Positions 1-8,203 of a DNA stretch of 33,472 nucleotides are shown piece by piece. The notes under the pieces are model-generated. The model was not told the origin of the DNA and ran no database searches. It saw only the letters and a list, made by a program, of their open reading frames with translations. The position numbers and the translations under genes are program-made. Source of the DNA: a virus; the IMG/VR virus record IMGVR_UViG_3300008113_000525, positions 1-33,472 of that record. The stretch is one strand, 5' to 3'. Each line of letters begins with the position of its first letter. Position 1 is the first letter of the stretch.

Positions 1-114
1 AGGTTACGATAAGGCAACGATAACGGCCTTGAACCCGATTGACATTAAACTTTTCAATTCCGCATACTATTCAAAAGTGATTGGCATTCGGTTTGAATTT
101 AATTTGCTAAATAA
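1..114. repeat. terminal direct repeat, left copy
   Basis: These 114 bases are identical to the last 114 bases of the window. An open reading frame runs through the right copy and ends with a normal stop just beyond the left copy. The repeat is therefore the overlap of a circular or circularly permuted genome. A short physical terminal repeat is possible but less likely, because the repeat lies inside a tail gene. Confidence 0.95.
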
Positions 115-118
115 TTAG
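2..118 (+). CDS. 3' end of the tail-terminator-position gene (continues from 32997)
   Basis: This is the C-terminal piece of the gene that starts at 32997. Reading the right end into the left end gives 159 residues ending in FEFNLLNN and a TAG stop at 116-118. An AGGAGG ribosome binding site for the major tail gene begins immediately afterwards. The first 113 coding bases here duplicate those at the right end, so this is one gene and not two. Confidence 0.85.
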   Translation, partial: GYDKATITALNPIDIKLFNSAYYSKVIGIRFEFNLLNN

Positions 119-132
119 CTAGGAGGAAAAAA

Positions 133-1008
133 ATGGCACTATCTAAACCACGGACAATTTTCGGCGTTCACTCCGTAACGCCTTATTCTCGGACGACAAA
201 AATCCCTTACGGCGAAGCGCAAGTTTTGCAGGGATCGACCTTCGCGATGGAAGGGAACACAATTTCCCTACTCGGAGGAAGCAACAAATTTTCTTGGCAA
301 ATCGAGGATGGCGACATTGACGCGACCCTATCTTTCACGGTTTCCGAGTATCCAAACTGGCTCTTTGAACTCTTCGGCGGTAAAGCTCCGACCCAGGGGA
401 CCGCGGAAACCTCCGGAAATATTTCGGCCGTTGTTGATTACAGCGGGACCTCAGTCGTTGCCGCCACGGGGATCGCATCGGTAACGGCAATCCCTTCGAC
501 CGGAGCGGCAAATCTGAAGTTTGGAAAATACACGATCGAAGCAACCGCGGCCGATGCGTTTAAAGTATATGCCTCATCCGATGCGGATTTTGGACGTGGG
601 ACTGACGGCTCTTTCCTGGACGACTCCCTCGCGATTTTCTCGCAAACCGGAGCAACGACCGGCTCGACCTATGATATTACAGCATTCGGTCTCCGGATCA
701 CTATGGGAGCCTCTGCGACCGCTATGGTTGCGGGCGATACCGCGATTTTCGAAGTACGTCCGATTAACACTTTCAACCGCTCCGTGCGGATCGGTGGAAT
801 TGCGGACACTTTCCCGGAGTTTGGTTGCTTGATCTATGCTCAAAAGTCAGGATCCGGCGCGCTCTTCGAAATCGACGCGTTCAAAATGAAGGCAATCGGG
901 ATGAACCTCGGAGCGGATCGCAAGGCATTCGGTCAGTCCGAATACTCCGCGAAGGCTTCTTACGACCAAACTCTCAACGGAATTTGCGATATTCGCGAAG
1001 TCGAATAA
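133..1008 (+). CDS. major tail (tube) protein
   Basis: This 291-residue protein is probably the tail tube subunit that stacks around the tape measure. I base this mainly on position: it follows the HK97-gp10-like and tail-terminator-position genes and precedes the tail chaperones and tape measure. The protein is rich in Ala, Thr, Gly and Ser and predicted to be mostly beta. Residues about 93-150 (VAATGIASVTAIPSTGAA and following) look like an extra surface domain within the tube fold. An AGGAGGAAAAAA site eight bases before the ATG gives strong initiation, as expected for an abundant virion protein. A rho-independent terminator follows directly. I cannot assign a named family from sequence alone. 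Confidence 0.75.
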   Translation: MALSKPRTIFGVHSVTPYSRTTKIPYGEAQVLQGSTFAMEGNTISLLGGSNKFSWQIEDGDIDATLSFTVSEYPNWLFELFGGKAPTQGTAETSGNISAVVDYSGTSVVAATGIASVTAIPSTGAANLKFGKYTIEATAADAFKVYASSDADFGRGTDGSFLDDSLAIFSQTGATTGSTYDITAFGLRITMGASATAMVAGDTAIFEVRPINTFNRSVRIGGIADTFPEFGCLIYAQKSGSGALFEIDAFKMKAIGMNLGADRKAFGQSEYSAKASYDQTLNGICDIREVE

Positions 1009-1029
1009 CCAGGTTTCAAGGATGATGGA

Positions 1030-1063
1030 CCCCTCCGAGATTCGACACTCGGGGGGGTTTTTT
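1030..1063 (+). terminator. rho-independent terminator after the tail tube gene
   Basis: CCCCTCCGAG (1030-1039) pairs with CTCGGGGGGG (1048-1057), with one wobble and an 8-base loop, followed by six T residues. It should end or reduce transcription after the tube gene, raising tube and capsid message over the distal tail genes. Its T tract overlaps the stop codon of the leftward gene that ends at 1062. Confidence 0.88.
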
Positions 1064-1250
1064 ATTGGGTCAGGTTATGAGTCCAAACCTCATTCCCGGT
1101 CTCCGGGTTTTTGTAAACCATAACAGGATCGCACCAACAAGCGCGGTCGGCTAAATGCTCCTTATTCGAATCGAAATCCGGCAAATGGTGAAATTCCGTT
1201 ATCTCATCCGGGAAATTTAAATCCTCATCAATCTTTTTTTTGATCGTCAT
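1062..1250 (-). CDS. small Cys/Trp-rich conserved phage-type protein, opposite strand
   Basis: This 62-residue protein has HHLPDFD near residue 22, then a Cys-Trp-Cys core (RACWCDPVMVYKN) and a C-terminal GNEVWTHN. It resembles small bacterial and phage hypothetical proteins with a CWCxP centre and a terminal V-W-x-H-N, whose function is not known to me. It is the only leftward gene in the virion block, lying between the tube terminator and the chaperone gene, so it behaves like a separately transcribed insert (moron). No good ribosome binding site precedes the ATG. Confidence 0.65.
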   Translation of the reverse strand: MTIKKKIDEDLNFPDEITEFHHLPDFDSNKEHLADRACWCDPVMVYKNPETGNEVWTHNLTQ

Positions 1251-1389
1251 TTCGTGGCCGTTTGAAATTGATAATTGCGTGCCTCAAAAGCGCGGAAACG
1301 TTTCCCTTGAAAAAATGCAGCGACCGGGCAATCAAAAGTTTGTTAGTTTCTGGGTCGATTCGAAACCTTACGACCCGCGTTTTATTCGT

Positions 1390-1418
1390 TTGTTTTTTTT
1401 CTTTCATGTGGCTACATT
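1390..1418 (+). promoter_or_regulatory. possible sigma70-like promoter for the distal tail genes
   Basis: TTGTTT (1390-1395) and TACATT (1413-1418) are separated by 17 bases. The matches are moderate (3/6 and 4/6), but the position makes sense. The tube terminator lies upstream, and the next gene (ATG at 1425) has no Shine-Dalgarno site. A start about 7 bases after the -10 would fall on or beside that ATG, giving a leaderless message. Confidence 0.35.
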
Positions 1419-1424
1419 AACACT

Positions 1425-1832
1425 ATGTTAAATAAACCGGCTAGGCCAAACGTATTTATCAAAAATTTAAACCGCTCTGTAACGCTGAATTTTATCACGA
1501 TCGAGGACGAGGATTATTTCAACGAGAGATTTCCCAACAATAGTTTGCATGAGCGACTCATTTCTGGGGACGTGGACGCGATCCTCGATATTTTTTGGAG
1601 GCTCCTCGATAACGACGGAAAACGAATCATCCGGGACGCGAAGCTCGTCAAATGGGAGGGAATGGAGGAGATCGTTGTGGGTACAAATGACCCAGTCCAG
1701 AAACTCCGTTTTATCGTATCCGGGGCGGATGAAATCACGTCAATCATGGAGGCCGTTTTCGGGGTCCGGGCCAAATCAAACCCGGAACCTCGCGACAATC
1801 AAAAAAAAAGTCCGAAGGCGGCCGCACGCTAA
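1425..1832 (+). CDS. tail assembly chaperone, G-type (zero-frame product)
   Basis: This 135-residue protein sits between the tube protein and tape measure genes, where lambda-like phages carry gpG. G chaperones coat the tape measure during tail assembly. The C-terminal coding region contains nine consecutive A residues (1801-1809). In the zero frame, translation ends at the TAA at 1830-1832. Slipping back one base on A_AAA_AAA opens the next frame to 2065 and makes a G-T fusion of about 213 residues. There is no Shine-Dalgarno site before the ATG; the leader reads GGCTACATTAACACT. Assignment rests on position and slippery site more than on sequence similarity. Confidence 0.8.
   Translation: MLNKPARPNVFIKNLNRSVTLNFITIEDEDYFNERFPNNSLHERLISGDVDAILDIFWRLLDNDGKRIIRDAKLVKWEGMEEIVVGTNDPVQKLRFIVSGADEITSIMEAVFGVRAKSNPEPRDNQKKSPKAAAR
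1802..1808 (+). promoter_or_regulatory. -1 programmed frameshift slippery heptamer
   Basis: In the zero frame the message reads CAA AAA AAA AGT, which provides A_AAA_AAA. After a -1 slip, decoding continues AAG TCC GAA GGC and stays open to 2065. Upstream in that new frame the sequence is also open across the A run. This is the arrangement known for lambda-like G/GT chaperones. I did not identify a clear downstream stimulatory structure. Confidence 0.85.
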
Positions 1833-1873
1833 CGGATCCGGAGATCGTCGACCTCCTCAAATTTGAGTACGGT

Positions 1874-2065
1874 ATGAGCATGGAGGAAATCCGCAAGTTT
1901 ACCAGGCGCGAACTCTCCGACCTCATCGAAGCAATGGTGTCAAGAAAACAGGGATACCAAGAAACCGCCGAAACCGGTAAAATCGAGCAAACGGACGAAA
2001 TCAGGGATAAGATTTTGAAGGCTCGAAAAAACCGGTTGAGGAATAAAGTAAATGGCGGCAACTAA
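1874..2065 (+). CDS. T domain of tail assembly chaperone (made by -1 frameshift as G-T)
   Basis: The first ATG in this frame gives 63 residues, but the frame is open from the slippery site at 1802. The functional product is most likely the fusion, which adds about 85 residues after the G part. The domain is highly charged and helical (EEIRKFTRRELSDLIEAM), typical of T domains that recruit the tube protein to the tape measure. The final 14 bases overlap the tape measure start at 2052, so the two are probably coupled. Independent initiation at 1874 has no convincing ribosome binding site. Confidence 0.8.
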   Translation: MSMEEIRKFTRRELSDLIEAMVSRKQGYQETAETGKIEQTDEIRDKILKARKNRLRNKVNGGN

Positions 2066-4133
2066 TCAGCTCACAATTGCGATAACAGGCGACCAAACGG
2101 ACCTCGTTAAAGCATTGAGGGACGCGTCTAAACAAATTGAACAATTCGGCAAGGAAACCGAAAAAACCGGCAAGAAAACCGGAGAGGGATTTGGCAGCGG
2201 TTTCGCGAATAGTGCAAGGGGCGGATTGCGACTCGTAACGGAGGGTTTTCGAGACGTTGAAACCGCAGCCGTCGGGGGGTTTTCCGGGATTGCTCAGGGG
2301 TTTATTTCTAAGGCTCTAAACCCGATGACCCTCGCGATCGCCTCATTTGGGGCGGTACTCTATGGAGCCTTTCAGTTTTCAAAGATTGGTGAAGAAAACG
2401 AAAAGATCGGCCGGACCTTTACTCGATTTGCAACGGACGCGGGCCTCAATGCCGAGCTCCTCAAGGAAAAGATTTCGGGGGTTGCCGAGGGATTCGTTGA
2501 CCTCGAGGACATTTTGCCGCGGGCCGGGGAGGCAATCCTCGCACTCGGGAAAAACGCGAACCAACTCCCTCAGATTTTGGAACTCGCGAGAAACATTGGG
2601 GTCCAAACCGGTCGAGACGTGACCCAGGTTTTCGACGAACTCACAAAAGGGATTGAAAACCAAAACGTCAAGCTCCTCCGAAATAACTCGATCCGGCTCG
2701 ATGGCGATAAAGTTTTACGGGATTATGCCGAAGCGAACGACCTCAACGTCAAGAGCCTTTCCGAGGCTGCCAAACAACAGGCATTTTTAAATGCGGCCCT
2801 CGAGCAGGGAAACAAGAAATTTGGAGAGGCCGGAGCTCAGGCCGCCCCCATTCAAGGCGGGATCAAGAAACTCGAGCTCGCATTTGACGACCTTAAGGAC
2901 GCAATCGCGGGAGTCGTAAACTCGAACCTCGGGGCGTTTTTTGCCGATGTTATCTCCGGGGCAGCCTCGGCAACAAAGGCCGTCGCGAATTTCTTCACTC
3001 CCGAAAAGACCGAAGCCGAAATGACCCTCTCGGAAAAGGTCGAGGCAACGAAAAACGAACTTGTTACCCTATCAAACGAGCTCTCGCGGGCCCGCCTGGA
3101 CGCTCCCTATTTGGTCGAAAACCTAAACAAACAGGTCCAGGACGCAAATACGAAACTCATGTCGCTCTCAGCGGCCCAAAAGGCAATCGAGGCCCAGGCG
3201 GCCCAGGCTGCCACCCTGGCCCCCGGAGAGAAGACAATGGGGGAAACCCCTGAACAGGCCGCGGCCCGCATTAAACAGGCGGAGGAGACCGCTAAACGGG
3301 TGGCAGAAATCGAGGCCCAAACCCAACTCGTAAACGAGCAAGCCAAACTCGACGCGCAAGCTCGAGCAAATGAAGCCTCCGCCCTTGACCTTACCGAATA
3401 CCAGGCACGCTCCGACGCTAAACTCCAAATCGACCTCGCTCGAAACCAGGCCGCAATGGACGCGGAGGTGATGAAAAACGCAGCCTCTAAACAAGGGGCC
3501 GAACTCGCTGCGGCCAACTCCCTGGCCCTTGCCAAAAAACAGGCAGCCGATGAGAAGGCAATCACTCAGCAAAAATTCGACTCGGAAAAGGCAGCCGCAG
3601 CCGGTCGAATGAAAATCGAGGAAAACCTCTGGGCAACCGCTTCCCTCCTAGCCTCTGATAATGCTGAATTGACCAAGGCTCTAAACATTGCCCAGGCGGT
3701 CCGGAATACCTATCAGGGAGCCTCCCTCGCACTCGCAACGTATCCTCCCCCCTTCGGTGCAATTGCCGCAGCCTCGACCGTTGCGCTCGGATTGGCCCAG
3801 GTCGCAAAAATCACGGCCGCAAACTCCGGGGCACTCGTTACGGGCGGGACTCCGGGAGTCGACAATCAACCGTTTCTCCTCTCGAAGGGGGAAATCGTGG
3901 CTCCGGCAAAATCATTCGACGAGGTCGTCGAGGGGACCGCGAGACAACGGGGGTTTTCGAAGTCGGGAGACTCAACCGACGAGCTCCTCCGGGAACTCAT
4001 TTCTAAAATGGACTCTCGAGCCGTTGCGATTACAGTCAATACGGACGTGGTAGCGGACGAAAACGGTATTAACAAACTCGTGACAAGAATACGGGACGCG
4101 ATAGACTTTAACTCCGCCCCGTCCCTGGGGTAA
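2052..4133 (+). CDS. tail tape measure protein
   Basis: This 693-residue protein sets tail length. The N-terminus has a charged helical stretch (about 15-45), then a Gly/Phe-rich hydrophobic segment (about 70-115, GGFSGIAQGFISKALNPM and onward) that may interact with membrane at DNA entry. A long Ala/Gln/Glu/Lys coiled coil follows (about 340-540). A second apolar stretch around 555-585 precedes the C-terminal region, which contains GGTPGVDNQPFLLSKGE, a motif type often seen near the end of tape measure proteins. At roughly 1.5 angstrom per residue, a tail near 100 nm is expected. The start overlaps the T frame. Confidence 0.9.
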   Translation: MAATNQLTIAITGDQTDLVKALRDASKQIEQFGKETEKTGKKTGEGFGSGFANSARGGLRLVTEGFRDVETAAVGGFSGIAQGFISKALNPMTLAIASFGAVLYGAFQFSKIGEENEKIGRTFTRFATDAGLNAELLKEKISGVAEGFVDLEDILPRAGEAILALGKNANQLPQILELARNIGVQTGRDVTQVFDELTKGIENQNVKLLRNNSIRLDGDKVLRDYAEANDLNVKSLSEAAKQQAFLNAALEQGNKKFGEAGAQAAPIQGGIKKLELAFDDLKDAIAGVVNSNLGAFFADVISGAASATKAVANFFTPEKTEAEMTLSEKVEATKNELVTLSNELSRARLDAPYLVENLNKQVQDANTKLMSLSAAQKAIEAQAAQAATLAPGEKTMGETPEQAAARIKQAEETAKRVAEIEAQTQLVNEQAKLDAQARANEASALDLTEYQARSDAKLQIDLARNQAAMDAEVMKNAASKQGAELAAANSLALAKKQAADEKAITQQKFDSEKAAAAGRMKIEENLWATASLLASDNAELTKALNIAQAVRNTYQGASLALATYPPPFGAIAAASTVALGLAQVAKITAANSGALVTGGTPGVDNQPFLLSKGEIVAPAKSFDEVVEGTARQRGFSKSGDSTDELLRELISKMDSRAVAITVNTDVVADENGINKLVTRIRDAIDFNSAPSLG

Positions 4134-4136
4134 AAA

Positions 4137-4724
4137 ATGTCATTATATATTCCGAGACTTGAATGGAACGATCAAACGGTAAACGCAACAAGAAGCTCCG
4201 GGAATCCGACTCTCTCCGGGATCAGCTCAACGGCCGCGATCAATGTCGGAATGATTGCCTCCGGGACTGGAATACCTTCAGATGCAACGGTAATTTCAAA
4301 GACTGTGAGCAGCGTGACCTTAAGCGGAAACGCGACCTCATCCGGGACCTCCGCCGTGACCTTTTACGAAAGGATTGATTTTCAATTTCCGCCCTCCGAG
4401 GACACGGAGGAGGAATATCGACCAAAACAAACCGTTACCGAATCCCTCTCAGGGTTGACCCAGTTTGTGACGGATTACCTCGAGGCATTCCGGACAGTAA
4501 AACTTGATTTCCTCTCCCTTACGGTCGCGAATAAGCTCCAAAACAATTTTTATTTGTACGCGTACCAGGGAGGGGCTTTTCGTTGGTTTCCTGATAAGGA
4601 CGTTTTACCGCTCGTCTCGACCTCTTATGAGCTCGGACGGTTTGATTTTAAAAGAATTAGACAAGTAAAAAAACATCCGTCATTTTTGTACCAGGTGCAA
4701 TTTACATTTCGGAGAGTCGTATAA
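4137..4724 (+). CDS. distal tail (Dit-like) minor tail protein with inserted Ig-like module
   Basis: This 195-residue protein directly follows the tape measure gene, the usual Dit position. Residues 1-15 (start MSLYIPRLEW) and 80-195 look like one domain. Between them, about residues 15-75 are a Ser/Thr/Gly-rich module of the kind GxGIPSDATVISKTVSSVTLSGNA, seen in many unrelated phage structural proteins as an added surface domain. The C-terminal part (DYLEAFRTVKLDFLSL and so on) should dock to the tube and hub. It ends three bases before the next ATG. The Dit role is inferred from order. Confidence 0.6.
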   Translation: MSLYIPRLEWNDQTVNATRSSGNPTLSGISSTAAINVGMIASGTGIPSDATVISKTVSSVTLSGNATSSGTSAVTFYERIDFQFPPSEDTEEEYRPKQTVTESLSGLTQFVTDYLEAFRTVKLDFLSLTVANKLQNNFYLYAYQGGAFRWFPDKDVLPLVSTSYELGRFDFKRIRQVKKHPSFLYQVQFTFRRVV

Positions 4725-6485
4725 ATGGATTACGCGGACGCGTTACCGAATAAAAAATACGTTCCAAACGTTATCGTTCGATTTGCGTCCAACTATTTCT
4801 CGATCCGTCAACCGGATTCGGGCCTAACCGTACCCGCTACAAATAACGGATTGATCACGTCCCTTTCGCTCAATCCCTCAACCGTCGACCCGTTTCGTCC
4901 GTCGACCTCGATCAACTCGAACTCTTTTAAAATCATCGACCGAAACAATGCGGTAACGACCCTATTCAATGGAAACCTTTCGTTATTTCAGGGCGAACTC
5001 TGCGAAATTTGGATCGGTCGCGTCGGGGTCGGAATGGATTTCTCCGAATATTTGAAAGTTACCGACACATATATTTCGAAAGTTAGTCGGCAGGACGGGG
5101 CCTATACCTTTCAAACTCAAGAGGTAAAGGACCGGCTAAATAAGGACGTTTATTCCGAGCAAACGAAACTCGCGGTGAACATCCTCTCGGCAACGACCGT
5201 CATCACGTTGCAATCCCCGCCGGTAAATACCTCGGGACTCGTAAAAATTGACGACGAGTTTATTTCTTATTCGGGGGTTTCAGGCAATCAAATCACGGGT
5301 TGTATCAGGGGGGAGGAGGGGAGCGTTCCCGCGTCGCATTCATTGGGCGCGGATGTTTATTTTTGCGAAGTCGTTTCCGGGAATCCGATTGATATTTTGC
5401 TCGGCCTTTTGATTTCGCCGTCCGGCGGGGGGCCTTATGACGTTTACCAGGACGGGGCCGGAATTGACCAAACCTTGATCGACGTTGCCGAGTTTGAAAA
5501 CGTGCGAGATGAGTTTTTCGCGGGTCAAACCTATGATTTCGTGCTCTACCAAATCGACAATCTCAAACAATTTATCGAAAACGAGCTCCTCTCTCCTGGG
5601 GGCCTCCGGCTCCGGTCGAATATCAACTCAAAAATTGGTCTCGGGATCCTGAATAAACCGGTCATAAATATCGACGCTCCGGACCTCGACGACGATCAAG
5701 TCACAAAACGGCCCTCGTATTCGGTCGACGAAACAAAAATCGTCAATCATTTGAATATCCAATGGGGATATAATTGGCCGACCGACACGTTTACGAAAAT
5801 TAACACATATAATGACGCGGCCTCGGTTGCTCAATTCGGGGATAAGAAGGCGGTAAACCTTTCATTTCGCGGGATCCAAACCCAGGCCCAAATCGACGAA
5901 ATCGCGTATTTCTATTTTCTCCGGTTTGCATTCCCGAAACCCTTGATCGACCTCAATACTCACATAAGCGCGAGCTCCTGGGAGCTCCTGGACAAACCGA
6001 CCCTTTACTCGACCCACGTCCCGACGACCGACGGGGATCTCAATTTCGGGGATTCGGTTGAGGTTTTGCAAAAGGCAATCAATTACCAAACCGGGGACGT
6101 TAGATTTCAACTCTCTTTCACTCAATTTACCGGGCTTCGAATTTGCTTTATCGCGCCCTCGGATACGATTTCGACCGCGACCTCTCAATCAATCGTAAAT
6201 ATTGGGGCCGGGAGGGGAACTCAATATCGCGTCGGGTGGAAAATGCGTTTGTATAGCAATACCGCTCGGGATTGGGTCGCGGATCCGATCAACACGATTG
6301 CGGCCATTAGCGGGGACCAAATCACTTTCGAAAATGCATGGTCTACGACCTTGACCCCTGGGGATTATCGAATCACTTTCGCGGATTATAACGACGTTAC
6401 GGAGCAACAAAAAAGGTTTTGTTTCATTTCGGACGACGGAAACACATTTTCGGACGGGTTGCCGTCCTATTTAATTTCTTACTAG
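4725..6485 (+). CDS. tail hub / baseplate central protein
   Basis: This 586-residue protein begins immediately after the preceding stop. Its place after the Dit-like gene and before the fibre genes suggests the tail-tip hub (gp27/Tal-like) that caps the tube. Visible parts are an N-terminal beta region (1-150), a segment reading KIDDEFISYSGVSGNQITG then CIRGEEGSVPASHS (about 185-220) of the type found in phage hub proteins, a central domain, and a C-terminal beta domain (about 480-586). No lysozyme or peptidase motif is visible. Family assignment is by context. Confidence 0.6.
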   Translation: MDYADALPNKKYVPNVIVRFASNYFSIRQPDSGLTVPATNNGLITSLSLNPSTVDPFRPSTSINSNSFKIIDRNNAVTTLFNGNLSLFQGELCEIWIGRVGVGMDFSEYLKVTDTYISKVSRQDGAYTFQTQEVKDRLNKDVYSEQTKLAVNILSATTVITLQSPPVNTSGLVKIDDEFISYSGVSGNQITGCIRGEEGSVPASHSLGADVYFCEVVSGNPIDILLGLLISPSGGGPYDVYQDGAGIDQTLIDVAEFENVRDEFFAGQTYDFVLYQIDNLKQFIENELLSPGGLRLRSNINSKIGLGILNKPVINIDAPDLDDDQVTKRPSYSVDETKIVNHLNIQWGYNWPTDTFTKINTYNDAASVAQFGDKKAVNLSFRGIQTQAQIDEIAYFYFLRFAFPKPLIDLNTHISASSWELLDKPTLYSTHVPTTDGDLNFGDSVEVLQKAINYQTGDVRFQLSFTQFTGLRICFIAPSDTISTATSQSIVNIGAGRGTQYRVGWKMRLYSNTARDWVADPINTIAAISGDQITFENAWSTTLTPGDYRITFADYNDVTEQQKRFCFISDDGNTFSDGLPSYLISY

Positions 6486-6494
6486 GAGAAAAAA

Positions 6495-8186
6495 ATGGCT
6501 CTACCCTACCCGATAGCATCATCCCAAACCGACGCACAAAGCCCGGTCGACGACAATTTGATGGACTCGATCCGGCTCGACCTGGACTATCTCGACGGCC
6601 TTATTTCGGGCGGAAATTATTCGTTGAGTTTCGGCCTGGACGGGGACCTCTCCCTCGCGGCCAACTTCAAAAGGGCGGTCGATACCGTGCCTCTTTATGC
6701 TTCACTGACCCCGGTTGTTTGTCGTTTCGGCCTCCGGCAATCCGGGACCTCGGGACAATTGCAAATCGACATTAGAAAACATAATGAGGTCAAAATCCCG
6801 ATCACTGGAATTGATCACCAATACGATCAAGCGACTCAATCAATCTCGAATATCGCCCCGGCTCTCGCGACTCAATCAATCTCCCTTGTGACCCCGGCCA
6901 TTAGTACGCAAACGATCACTTTCGCGAAGGCCGCAATCAACGTTCAATCCATCATCGCGGTCCCGTCGGGCCGGTGGCGGTATAATCTCGCATCCGCTCC
7001 GGATTCGGACTATGCGATCGGGGACTCGATCACGTTTGCGGGCTGCACGGCGGGAGCAAACAACGGAACTTTTACGATCGTCGAAATCAATCAATCCGGT
7101 TTCCCGTCGATCGTTATCGCAAACGCCTCCGGGGTCGCGCAAACCTCGGCCGCGGGAACGGCTCAACTTCAACTCATGAGCTACAATTTCACAAACCCAG
7201 TTTCAACCGAATTTGTTGCAGGAGAGCAAGCGGTTTTTGCTTCGCATACCTCGGCAAATAACAACGGGACCCTTACAATTTATTCCGTTAACTCCGGCGG
7301 AAATAACATCCTCGTAAAGAAAAGTAACGGGGTCACTCAAGGGGCCGCAGCCGGTACGGCCTCCGTTGGCCGTTGGGTTTATACCTATTCGAGCGCGGTC
7401 CCGACTCCGGATTTCACGGTCGGAGAAACTGCGAAAATGGCAACTCATACAAACGCGCTCAACAATGGAAACTTTCGAATCACTGCCACAAACTCCGGGG
7501 GAAATAATCTCGTCGTATATAATCCGGCCGGAGTCGCGCAGGGAGCCGCAGCCGGGACCGCAAATACAAACCGATGGATTTACTCGCAACCGATCGACCC
7601 CTCGACGCAATTCACGGCCGGGGATTTCGCTCAACTCGAAAACCATACGACCGCAGCGAATAACGGCCAATTTGTCGTTAAACAGGTTAACCGCTCGGCC
7701 CTAAACAATATCGTCATTTTGAACGAGGCGGGGGTTGCCCAGGCCGGGATCGCAGGGAATACCAGGCACACGCGGAAACTCATCGAGTTTGCGACGGATC
7801 AATCCGCGAACTTCACAACGGCCTCATTCATCGAAATCATCGACACTCCCTCCGCCCTTTACAATAAGGCGGACGGCCGCTCCCCTTTCCAGGTTTTGCA
7901 AGTGAACCGCGGGGGCGGGGCAAATTATAACGTGGTGATTGATTATTACGGGGCCCCTTCCCAGGCAAGCCCGGCGGGATACGTTCAGACGGAAATGAAA
8001 TCAATCTTTAACGCTCCCCCGACCCTTGCCATTGATGTAACGGGTTTACAGGCAAACGATTGGGTCGTTACCTCAACCACAAATTTTATTTCGCAAAATC
8101 TCCCGGCAAATACTTCGCTCGGTTTGTATATTCTGCAAATGCCGGGCGGATTGCCTGAAGATTTAAAAGTCACATTGCATAGCTAA
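6495..8186 (+). CDS. tail fibre/tip protein with five tandem beta repeats
   Basis: This 563-residue protein is preceded by AGGAGAAAAAA. Residues 1-110 form an N-terminal anchor. Residues about 110-155 carry short repeats around ATQSIS/STQTIT. Residues about 159-430 hold four copies of a unit of roughly 67 residues with the pattern RWxY...FTxGdxa.f..HTsAxNNGtftI..VN..GnNivv.n..GvaQ.aaAGTa, and a fifth, degenerate copy follows to about 500. The C-terminal region (about 500-563) resembles a beta cap. Repeated beta modules suggest an extended, receptor-facing fibre. Copy number could vary by recombination. Assignment to the tail tip is by context. Confidence 0.65.
   Translation: MALPYPIASSQTDAQSPVDDNLMDSIRLDLDYLDGLISGGNYSLSFGLDGDLSLAANFKRAVDTVPLYASLTPVVCRFGLRQSGTSGQLQIDIRKHNEVKIPITGIDHQYDQATQSISNIAPALATQSISLVTPAISTQTITFAKAAINVQSIIAVPSGRWRYNLASAPDSDYAIGDSITFAGCTAGANNGTFTIVEINQSGFPSIVIANASGVAQTSAAGTAQLQLMSYNFTNPVSTEFVAGEQAVFASHTSANNNGTLTIYSVNSGGNNILVKKSNGVTQGAAAGTASVGRWVYTYSSAVPTPDFTVGETAKMATHTNALNNGNFRITATNSGGNNLVVYNPAGVAQGAAAGTANTNRWIYSQPIDPSTQFTAGDFAQLENHTTAANNGQFVVKQVNRSALNNIVILNEAGVAQAGIAGNTRHTRKLIEFATDQSANFTTASFIEIIDTPSALYNKADGRSPFQVLQVNRGGGANYNVVIDYYGAPSQASPAGYVQTEMKSIFNAPPTLAIDVTGLQANDWVVTSTTNFISQNLPANTSLGLYILQMPGGLPEDLKVTLHS
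6969..7990 (+). repeat. tandem ~200-bp coding repeats
   Basis: Five in-frame units of about 65-70 codons encode the NNGtftI..VN..GnN motif series in the fibre gene. The unit cores GANNGTFTI, NNNGTLTI, LNNGNFRI and AANNGQFVV mark the first four; the fifth is degenerate. Nucleotide identity between units is low, so they are old duplications and not recent slippage. Confidence 0.75.
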
Positions 8187-8203
8187 AAAAGGAGAATGGA
8201 AAA

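Noticed and set aside
1-114. Terminal repeat as an integration duplication (attL/attR)
   Set aside because: The repeat is inside a gene whose frame is continuous through the junction, and no integrase is present.
1240-1431. 63-codon forward ORF between the small leftward gene and the chaperone
   Set aside because: No ribosome binding site, T-rich C-terminal region (FFFFHVATL) from the promoter area, and it overlaps the chaperone start in another frame.
3107-3565. 152-codon ORF antisense to the tape measure
   Set aside because: Ala/Ser/Cys-rich reading caused by the repetitive Ala/Gln/Glu codons of the coiled coil on the other strand.
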